A stretch of 64,000 nt of DNA. Origin: Bacteroidota bacterium (lineage in GTDB: Bacteria; Bacteroidota; Bacteroidia; Bacteroidales; JACABE01). This document shows positions 1 to 5,750 of the stretch, piece after piece. A program made the translations under genes and the position numbers. Under the pieces are notes generated by a model that worked only from the letters and a program-made list of their open reading frames with translations, was not told where the DNA came from and made no database searches. The number at the start of each line of letters is the position of its first letter. The first letter of the stretch is position 1. The DNA is taken from the NCBI GenBank assembly GCA_026391675.1, contig JAPLDQ010000004.1, positions 1 through 64,000 on the forward strand. Direction: 5' to 3'.

Positions 1-108
1 GCTTCTGCTGAATCTTTTAATGCTAAAATCAAAGCGTTTAGAGCTTCTTTTAGAGGGGTAAGAAATATCTCTTTTTTCTTGTTCAGATTAGCTAATATTT
101 TTGCCTAA
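1..108 (+). CDS. C-terminal fragment of an ISL3-like (ISAon1-type) transposase
   Basis: The first 35 codons, open from the window edge to a TAA at 106-108, read ASAESFNAKIKAFRASF then RGVRNISFFLFRLANIFA. An AESFNAK(I/L)K segment followed by F(R)GV and a hydrophobic FFLFRL tail is, from memory, the typical C-terminus of ISL3/ISAon1-type DDE transposases of Bacteroidota, where the Glu would be the last catalytic acid. The rest of the gene lies before the window, so integrity cannot be judged. The right end of the element is probably within the next 40 bases, in the GC-richer CGTCTTGATCCTTCTT stretch near 131-146. That boundary is an inference; the matching left inverted repeat is not in view. 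Confidence 0.7.
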   Translation, partial: ASAESFNAKIKAFRASFRGVRNISFFLFRLANIFA

Positions 109-146
109 ATAAATTAACTCCTCAACTTTTCGTCTTGATCCTTCTT

Positions 147-161
147 ACCTGCCGAGCTACA
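147..161 (-). other. tRNA-Lys 5'-half scrap
   Basis: ACCTGCCGAGCTACA here matches 14 of 15 bases of ACCTGCTGAGCTACA at 269-283, which is the D-arm region of the intact tRNA-Lys gene on the same strand. The remainder of a tRNA is absent. It sits between the presumed right end of the insertion sequence and the tRNA-Lys terminator, so it may be what is left of a second tRNA copy broken by the insertion. A chance match of this length is possible but not likely this close to the gene. Confidence 0.45.
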
Positions 162-200
162 AAAAAAAAGAGCCGTGTAAATCTTTAATTTATACGGCTT
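161..200 (-). terminator. Rho-independent terminator of tRNA-Lys
   Basis: On the minus strand, AAGCCGTATAAATT pairs with the later ATTTACACGGCT, followed directly by CTTTTTTTTT. Stem plus T-run lie 16-55 nt past the 3' end of tRNA-Lys, as expected for a factor-independent terminator. Confidence 0.75.
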
Positions 201-215
201 TCTTTATAATTTCTG

Positions 216-288
216 TGATCATGCTGGGATTCGAACCCAGGACCCCATCCTTAAAAGGGATGTGCTCTACCTGCTGAGCTACATAATC
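216..288 (-). tRNA. tRNA-Lys (anticodon TTT)
   Basis: Read on the minus strand the cloverleaf is complete: acceptor GATTATG with CATGATC (one U.G pair), D-stem GCTC/GAGC, anticodon stem CATCC/GGATG around loop CTTTTAA with anticodon TTT, variable GGGTC, T-arm CTGGG-TTCGAAT-CCCAG, and discriminator A. Total 73 nt; CCA is not encoded. A promoter and a terminator flank it. Confidence 0.97.
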
Positions 289-307
289 TTCTCTTAAAAT
301 GAGGGTG

Positions 308-338
308 CAAAAGTAGGCTTTATTTTTGAAACAGCAAA
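308..338 (-). promoter_or_regulatory. Promoter of tRNA-Lys (TTTG-N19-TACTTTTG)
   Basis: Minus-strand TACTTTTG at 315-308 is a perfect TANNTTTG -7 box of Bacteroidota. TTTG at 338-335 lies 19 nt upstream, the canonical -33 spacing. Predicted start of transcription is near 301, about 13 nt before the mature tRNA 5' end. Confidence 0.75.
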
Positions 339-508
339 ATAAATTTATTAATTTATTATATATTTTTAGCGCCAGCTCCCGAAATCCCTGATTTCTAAAA
401 ATTTAATCTTTATTAAAATTTCAGAAAACATAAAAAAATATAAAATTTACTTGTTTTAGGCAGAAAAATACACTACATTTATGGAAAAGTTCTATTATTG
501 CAGTCAGA

Positions 509-1333
509 ATGTATAGCATGGAAAATATAAGAAATAAGGTAGTTATAGTTACAGGTGCATCCTCCGGCATAGGCAGGGCACTGGCCGTTCAGCTGGCTGT
601 AGAAGGTGCAAAGGTGGTACTGGCTGCACGCAATGCAGTGGTCATAGAAACTTCTGCCACAGAACTCAACGCCCTGGGCTATGATAGTATGGCCGTTCAA
701 ACAGATGTTACAAAAGAAGAAGATTGCCGCCAGCTGGTGGAAAAAACTCTGGAGCACTATGGCTGCATAGATGTCCTCATCAACAATGCCGGCATCAGCA
801 TGCGGGCCCTCTTCGAAGAGGTGGATTTAAAGGTTTTGCACCAGCTCATGGATGTCAATTTCTGGGGATGTGTGAAGTGCTGCAAATATGCCCTGCCCCA
901 TATACTCAAACAAAAGGGGAGCATAGTAGGTGTTTCATCCATAGCCGGCTATAAGGGTTTACCGGCACGCTCAGGCTATTCGGCATCCAAGTTTGCCATG
1001 CAGGGCTTTCTGGAAGTAATACGCAGCGAGAACCGCAAGAAAGGCCTACACGTCCTCATTGCCTGTCCGGGCTTTACCGCTTCCAACATCAGGATAATGG
1101 CACTGGCAAAAGACGGTTCGCAGCAGGGCGAAACCCCGCGCAACGAAGGAGAAATGATGGCGGCAGAAGAGGTGGCAGCCAGAATCATCAGGGCCATCAG
1201 CAAAAGGAAACGCAGCATCATCATGACAACAGACGGCATATTAACGGTGTTTTTAAATAAGTTCTTCCCGGCATGGGTGGATAAAATGGTTTACAACCAC
1301 ATGGCTAAGGAAGCGGATTCACCCTTTAAATAA
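509..1333 (+). CDS. Short-chain dehydrogenase/reductase (classical SDR)
   Basis: A 274-aa NAD(P)-dependent oxidoreductase of the classical SDR fold. The cofactor motif TGASSGIGR is at residues 15-23, NNAG at 92-95, the catalytic Ser in GVSSIAG at 141-147, and the YSASK pair at 157-161 (Tyr157, Lys161). Substrate cannot be inferred. An in-frame ATG at 518 (residue 4) is an equally good start, because the Rossmann strand begins only at residue 10; there is no clear ribosome site for either. Codon usage is distinctly GC-rich compared with genes further right in the window. The TAA stop is the first base of a TTAGGAA-type repeat array. The hydrophobic stretch at the C-terminus (ILTVFLNKFFP) suggests membrane contact, as seen in DltE/YqjQ-like SDRs. 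Confidence 0.9.
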   Translation: MYSMENIRNKVVIVTGASSGIGRALAVQLAVEGAKVVLAARNAVVIETSATELNALGYDSMAVQTDVTKEEDCRQLVEKTLEHYGCIDVLINNAGISMRALFEEVDLKVLHQLMDVNFWGCVKCCKYALPHILKQKGSIVGVSSIAGYKGLPARSGYSASKFAMQGFLEVIRSENRKKGLHVLIACPGFTASNIRIMALAKDGSQQGETPRNEGEMMAAEEVAARIIRAISKRKRSIIMTTDGILTVFLNKFFPAWVDKMVYNHMAKEADSPFK

Positions 1334-1432
1334 TTAGGAATTAGGAATCTGGAATTAGGAATTAGTGAACAGTAAACAGTAAACAGTGAACAGTGAACAG
1401 TAAACAGTAAACAGTAAACAGTAGACAACGAA
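1334..1432 (+). repeat. Two short-period tandem arrays after the SDR stop
   Basis: Directly after the stop come about four variants of AATTAGG (1334-1363), then about nine heptamers of the form AACAGTA/AACAGTG (1365-1422). Neither period is a multiple of three and no gene runs through them. They separate the SDR from the next start at 1453, which has GGAG six bases upstream. Confidence 0.85.
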
Positions 1433-1452
1433 ATAAATAAAATATTGGAGAA

Positions 1453-1887
1453 ATGAAAACATTTGAAATCAAACTTAAGAAAGGTCTGGGAGAAATCAGC
1501 TTCGGAGATGCTCCCGAAAAGGTGATGACCGTCCTGGGCGATCCCCAGGAGGTGGAAAACCTGGAAATGGACGAGGATAACGTCACCATCATTTCCCATT
1601 ACCTGGATAAGGACCTGGCCCTCTTCTTTATCAACTCGCGCAAGCCCTGCCTCGAATGCATAGAGTCGAGCAACCGCGATACCACCCTCTTCGGAAAAAA
1701 GGTCTTCCTCATGAACGAATGCGAAATCATCGACCTCATGCGTCAGAACGGCTTCGAAACCCACGAGATAGAAGACGAAATCTGGGGCGAAAAACGCCTC
1801 ACCTTCGAAGATGCCATGATAGATTTCTACTTCGACGACAAGCAGCTGTCGGTCATCAGCTGGGGGGTGCTTGTTGATGAGCTCTGA
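1453..1887 (+). CDS. Conserved-looking 144-aa protein of unknown function
   Basis: I do not recognise the family. The protein is soluble, acidic and has no signal peptide or membrane segment. The N-terminus has KGLGEISFGDAPEKVMTVLG then DP, a G-x-I-x-FG-x4-V-x3-LG-x-P pattern also seen in small BamE/PepSY-like or immunity-type modules; this is only a resemblance. The middle carries alternating hydrophobic/charged stretches compatible with an alpha-beta fold. The start is supported by TTGGAGAA just upstream. Codon use is very C-ending (CTC, ATC, TTC, GCC), the most GC-rich of any gene here, which supports a real, translated gene and perhaps a different history from the AT-rich genes to the right. 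The reverse-strand frame over it is a shadow. Confidence 0.7.
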   Translation: MKTFEIKLKKGLGEISFGDAPEKVMTVLGDPQEVENLEMDEDNVTIISHYLDKDLALFFINSRKPCLECIESSNRDTTLFGKKVFLMNECEIIDLMRQNGFETHEIEDEIWGEKRLTFEDAMIDFYFDDKQLSVISWGVLVDEL

Positions 1888-2699
1888 GTTCGCACTGAGG
1901 GGTGGTTGAGCGGAGTCGAAACCACATGCCAAGAGCAACTGCGCTTCGACTTGTTTCGGCTTCGCTCAACAAACATCGCTCATCGCCCGATGAACTGTAT
2001 AGGTTATCAATCTATTGTTGATTGAGTGAAGACAATGTAAGTCGAAACCACATGCCACGAGCAACTGCACTTCGACTTGTTTCGGCTTTGCTCAACAACC
2101 ACCGCTCAGCGCCCTATGAACATTGGTCGTAATATCAAATCACAAAATCTCCTTAATGATTCTAAGTGTCCTTAGTGCCTTAGTGGTAAAAAAGTACCTG
2201 GAGTAATTATAATACTTAAAGTTGAAACAAGCGCTGACTTATCAGCGTAAATCAGCAAAAATCCGTTTAATCTGTGTGCTATTTTTCATATGTCTCTACG
2301 AACGTCAATTAATCTTAGTGTCCTTAGTGCCTTAGTGGTAAAAAAGGCATTAGGCAATAGTAAGGGGTACATTACAAATAATCAGGAAGATAATTTCCTG
2401 ATTCCTAATTCCAGATTCCTGATTTCTAATGAGATGCTTCCTTCGTCAGCATGACAAAACAGTCATTTCAGCGTAAATCAGCATAAAAAAGATATCATCT
2501 AATTACACGAATTTAACGAATATTTTAAAACTCAACGTTACTTCAATTTTTATTCGTTAAATTAGATTAATTCGATGAAAAAAAACATTTTATATGATGT
2601 TGTAATTTTCCCTAACAGCCTAACAGTCTAACAGTCTAAATACTTATCACCATTACCGCATCACCGCATCACCGTATTATCGCATCAAAAATTCATAAT
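1888..2699. repeat. Gene-free repeat mosaic
   Basis: No gene in 812 bases. Recognisable pieces in order: two REP-like inverted repeats of the TTGAGCGGAGTCGAAACCAC / TTCGGCTTCGCTCAAC class (about 1898-1985 and 2040-2125); two copies of a CTTAGTGTCCTTAGTGCC-TTAGTGGTAAAA phrase (about 2160-2192 and 2310-2345); AGCGTAAATCAGCA phrases (2238-2260, 2470-2486); a TTCCTGATTCCTAATTCC array (2390-2430); GAGATGCTTCCTTCGTCAGC (2429-2448); CTAACAGTCTAACAG heptamers (2613-2638); CACCGCATCACCGTATT units (2649-2687); and ATTCATA units to the end of mnmD. I see no promoter, tRNA or terminator. Confidence 0.8.
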
Positions 2700-3377
2700 T
2701 CATAATTCATAATTTTTTGACGCTCTGATAATATGCCTTTTCCCCACCGGTCCGTCCAATAACTCCACCTTAAACCCTGCAGCCAGTAACGCTCTTTTTA
2801 CACTGCCTTTGGCGGAGTATGTCGTAAGGATGGAATTGGGTTTCATGGCCTTGTATAATTTATGAAAGATGGCTTCTTCCCAGAGTTCGGGCTGTATGGC
2901 CGGCGAAAAAGCATCGAAATAAACCAGGTCATACGATGCATCTGCCAAAACTACATCCTCCAGCCTGGCATTCAGCTTCTGTAAAATAAAGACTTCGGAA
3001 ATATAGCGGGGGATATTGGCGGGGACTTCGTGCATCCTGATAAAGACAGGCTGTAGCTCATCCTGCCTGAGCAGGGCAGCATAATTCAATTGTGTATAAA
3101 TGCTTTCGTCCAGCAGCACCGTCTCTATACCGACATAGTTGATCTTCAGCCCCTTTAAAAGGCTTTCTCTAAAGGTCAGCAGGGCATTGAGGCCGGTCCC
3201 GAAACCCACTTCCAAAATGTTGATGTTCTTTTTATCCGCCACCTGCTGTAGTCCGGCCTTTATAAATATATGCTCCGATTCCTGTATCGCCCCGTGGGAG
3301 GAATGGTAATGCTCACCGTAAGTTTCGCTGTAGAGGGTCGGGGAACCGTCGGCGGTGGGGGTAAGGAGGATGGTCAT
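2700..3377 (-). CDS. mnmD: MnmD: tRNA 5-(aminomethyl)uridine methyltransferase
   Basis: Stand-alone 225-aa homologue of the methyltransferase half of MnmC. It would use S-adenosylmethionine to finish the methylaminomethyl group on U34 of certain tRNAs, after MnmE/MnmG. The SAM-binding motif VGFGTGLN is at residues 57-64, YFDAFSP with the family Asp at 153-159, and GPVGKRHIIR near the C-terminus (209-218). The FAD oxidase half of MnmC is absent, as is usual outside gammaproteobacteria. The last codons (AAT TAT GAA TTA TGA) lie inside an ATTATGA repeat array, so the C-terminal NYEL and the stop codon are repeat-derived. CATAACTCATAACTC repeats precede the start. Confidence 0.9.
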   Translation of the reverse strand: MTILLTPTADGSPTLYSETYGEHYHSSHGAIQESEHIFIKAGLQQVADKKNINILEVGFGTGLNALLTFRESLLKGLKINYVGIETVLLDESIYTQLNYAALLRQDELQPVFIRMHEVPANIPRYISEVFILQKLNARLEDVVLADASYDLVYFDAFSPAIQPELWEEAIFHKLYKAMKPNSILTTYSAKGSVKRALLAAGFKVELLDGPVGKRHIIRASKNYEL

Positions 3378-3841
3378 TATGAGTTATGAGTTATGAATTA
3401 TAAATTATGAATGAAATTAGTAATTAGCAATGAGCAATGAGTAATGAACTGCTTCGTGTATTAGCTGTTAGCACTAACGGGTGGTTGAGCGGCGGTTACT
3501 GAGCGGAGACGAAGTAAGTCGAAACCACAAGCCAAAAGCAACTGCACTTCAACTTGTTTCTGCTTCGCTCAACAACCACTGCTCAGTGCCCGGCTAGCGT
3601 TCTAACGGGTGGTTGAGCGGAGTCGAAACCACAAGCTACGAAGCACTAATGTTTGTTTCAATGCATTCAACTGCACTTCGACACCATTTCGACTCCGCTC
3701 AATGATCGTCTCAGTGCCCGATAAACATTGTCCGAACATCAATCGCCAAATCACCAAATTATCTTCAAATATAAAAAAATATTCCCGTAATGACGAACTA
3801 AAACGATAATATATTACTTTTATAGTCTAAAATTACTAACT
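3378..3841. repeat. Repeat cluster between mnmD and the exonuclease
   Basis: 464 bases without a gene. TTATGAG/AATTATG units and AGCAATGAG units (3378-3450) lie upstream of mnmD. Two REP-like composites follow at about 3478-3600 and 3604-3735. Each contains TTGAGCGG-AGTCGAAACCAC, a CAACTGCACTTCGAC core, and an inverted GCTCAACAACCAC or GACTCCGCTCAATG arm. The last 100 bases are AT-rich with AATATATTACTTTTATAG before the next start; TATTACTTTTATAG resembles a -7 region but lacks the final G. Confidence 0.75.
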
Positions 3842-4564
3842 ATGCTCGAAAACATTATTTTACCGAGGGTACTTTTTCTGGATATAGAAACGGTTCCTCT
3901 GCATGCCTCCTATCATCAGCTGGATGACAGATTCAAAAAACTCTGGGATAAAAAGGCCGCCCTTCTCACTAAGTCCGAAACGGATCCCGTTGCTGCTACT
4001 TCACCTGAATCGGTCTATGAAAGAGCCGGCATCTATGCCGAGTTCGGCAAAATTATCTGCATCTCTACCGGATACATCAAGGACGGTGGTTTCAGGATTA
4101 AATCCTTTTATGGCGACGACGAAAAGCAGCTGCTCACAGACTTTGCAGCCCTGCTGACGACGCATTTCAACACAGTGAATCATTACCTCTGTGCCCATAA
4201 CGGCAAGGAGTTTGATTATCCTTTCATTGCCCGGCGCATGCTGGTGAATGGCATCAAATTGCCCATGCTCCTCAATATTGCCGGCAAAAAGCCTTGGGAA
4301 ATCACCCACCTGGATACCATGGAATTATGGAAGTTCGGCGATTACAAGAACTATACCTCACTGGAACTGCTTGCAGCCCTCTTCGGCATTCCCACACCCA
4401 AGAACGACATCGACGGCAGCCAGGTAAGAAGGGTCTATTACGAAGAAAAAGACCTCAACCGCATTGTAGAATACTGCCAGAAAGACACCCTTACCGTTGC
4501 CCAATTATTATTATGCTATATGGGAGAGGAGATGATAGGGGATGATGAGGTGGTGGTGGTTTAA
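3842..4564 (+). CDS. DEDDy-type 3'-5' exonuclease (PolB-like RNase H fold)
   Basis: 240-aa predicted 3'-5' exonuclease of the family resembling the proofreading domain of family B polymerases. Exo I is D14-I-E16, Exo II has HN at 119-120 and FD at 124-125, and Exo III is Y211CQKD215, which places it in the DEDDy class. There is no polymerase domain. Role is probably DNA trimming or repair; the exact substrate is unknown. The C-terminus GDDEVVVV is encoded by GTGGTGGTGGTT, a small simple repeat that leads straight into the TAA. GC-rich codon usage matches the genes before it. Start ATG at 3842 follows AATTACTAACT with no obvious Shine-Dalgarno, normal for this phylum. Confidence 0.88.
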   Translation: MLENIILPRVLFLDIETVPLHASYHQLDDRFKKLWDKKAALLTKSETDPVAATSPESVYERAGIYAEFGKIICISTGYIKDGGFRIKSFYGDDEKQLLTDFAALLTTHFNTVNHYLCAHNGKEFDYPFIARRMLVNGIKLPMLLNIAGKKPWEITHLDTMELWKFGDYKNYTSLELLAALFGIPTPKNDIDGSQVRRVYYEEKDLNRIVEYCQKDTLTVAQLLLCYMGEEMIGDDEVVVV

Positions 4565-4594
4565 TACGGTTGTTTTGGTGATGCTGTGAAGCTC

Positions 4595-4682
4595 TTTGGG
4601 CGCTGAGACAATCATTGAGCGGAGTCGAAGTAAGTCGAAACCACAAGCCACAAAGAAATAAACTGCAATTCGAACCCACTTC
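4595..4682. repeat. REP-like repeat upstream of the GIY-YIG gene
   Basis: CGCTGAGACAATCATTGAGC, then GGAGTCGAAGTAAGTCGAAACCAC and a degenerate right arm CTGCAATTCGAAC. Same class as the copies at 3.5-3.7 kb and 5.0-5.5 kb. It ends 26 bases before the GIY-YIG start. Confidence 0.75.
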
Positions 4683-4708
4683 ATCAATACAAAATAATTA
4701 TATTTCAT

Positions 4709-5017
4709 ATGAAAGGTTATGTATATATATTGCTATGTTCTAACGGACAGTTCTATACCGGTAGCACAATAAATTTAGAAAAAAGAATAGAACAGCATCA
4801 ATGCGGTGAAGGTTCAAATTTTACAAAAAAACATTTGCCTGTAATACTCGTGTTTTATGAGGAATTTCAAAATATAAGAGATGCTTTTTACAAAGAGAAA
4901 CAAATTCAGGGATGGAGCAGAAAAAAGAAAGAAGCATTAATCAATGGTAATTATAACAATCTGATTGATTTAGCTGCATGTAAAAATGCTTCGCATTTCA
5001 GAAATATTAAAAAATAA
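4709..5017 (+). CDS. GIY-YIG nuclease family protein (UPF0213/URI type)
   Basis: Small 102-aa single-domain endonuclease-like protein. The GIY-YIG signature appears as YVYIL (4-8) and FYTGST (15-20), with the conserved Arg in LEKRIEQH (23-30) and the later E/K-rich helix FYKEKQIQGWSRKKKEALI. Such stand-alone proteins have no settled biological role. The gene is AT-rich and differs in composition from the upstream neighbours. It is framed on both sides by REP-like TCGACTCCGCTCAA repeats (4595-4682 and 5045-5465), a context I recall as frequent for this family in Bacteroidota but cannot verify here. It has no operon partner. Confidence 0.88.
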   Translation: MKGYVYILLCSNGQFYTGSTINLEKRIEQHQCGEGSNFTKKHLPVILVFYEEFQNIRDAFYKEKQIQGWSRKKKEALINGNYNNLIDLAACKNASHFRNIKK

Positions 5018-5750
5018 GTACAAATCATAATTGACTTATATCAACTACGCTTCGACTTACTCGGAAATTTTCAACTGCACTTCGACTCCACTTCGACTCC
5101 ACTTCGACTCCATTTCGACTACGCTCAATGATCGTCTCAATGATCGTCTCAGTGCCCAAAAAGCAGTCTGCCTGGTGCTTGAGCGGCGGTTAGAGTTAGG
5201 CTCTGCCTGGTGGTTGAGCGGCGGTTGTTGAGCGGAGACGAAATAAGTCGAAACCACAAGCCAAAAGCACTTCTTTATTTATAAATTCACAACTGCACTT
5301 CGACTCCGCTCAGTGCCCGGAAAACAGTCTGCCTGGTGCTTGAGCGGCGGTTATTGAGCGGAGACGAAATAAGTCGAAACCACAAGCCACAAACAACTAC
5401 ACTTCGACTTGTTTCGGCATCGCTCAACAACCACCGCTCTGCGTCCGATGAACTGTGTAGGTAAATGATATATTGAAAGATTGAATTTAAGGAATTAACC
5501 ACTAAGGCACTAAGGACACTTAGAATCACTAAGGCTTTTATTCTAATTTAATACTAAATTCTTCTTAGTGCAACTTAGTGCTCTTAGTGTCTTAGTGGTA
5601 AAATCTTTTATCATTCTGAATGTATGCGAAGAATCTCCTTCAATTGCTAATTCCTAATTCCAGATTCCAGATTCCTAATTCAAAATAAAAAAAGGCAGAA
5701 ACCAGAATTCTACCTTCTGCCTTCTGCCTTCTTATTTCAACCTTCTGCCT
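5018..5750. repeat. Dense REP-like cluster and CTTAGTG inverted repeat
   Basis: 733 bases without a gene. 5045-5265: REP-like composite including a 12-bp direct tandem ACTTCGACTCC-type unit (about three copies at 5078-5115), duplicated ATGATCGTCTCA, and two TTGAGCGGCGGTT arms. 5290-5465: a second composite with the same elements, sharing GCAGTCTGCCTGGTGCTTGA. 5497-5605: a large inverted repeat, ACCACTAAGGCACTAAGGAC against CTTAGTGTCTTAGTGGT. 5610-5640: TCATTCTGAATGTATGCGAA-type phrase. 5645-5685: TTCCTAATTCCAGA units. 5690-5757: CCTTCTGCCTT units that run into the peptidase stop. Confidence 0.8.

Noticed and set aside
1291-1938. 215-aa open frame on the minus strand over the 144-aa gene
   Set aside because: Its C-terminal half encodes reiterated repeat translation (VYCLLFTVHCSLF) and its N-terminus the REP-like phrase; the plus-strand gene has proper codon bias and a Shine-Dalgarno.
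3609-3809. Open frame in the repeat cluster before the exonuclease
   Set aside because: It is the translated REP-like repeat (VERSRNH type) with no start signal and no protein-like tail.
5031-5257. Overlapping short frames in the REP cluster after the GIY-YIG gene
   Set aside because: Pure repeat translation on both strands.
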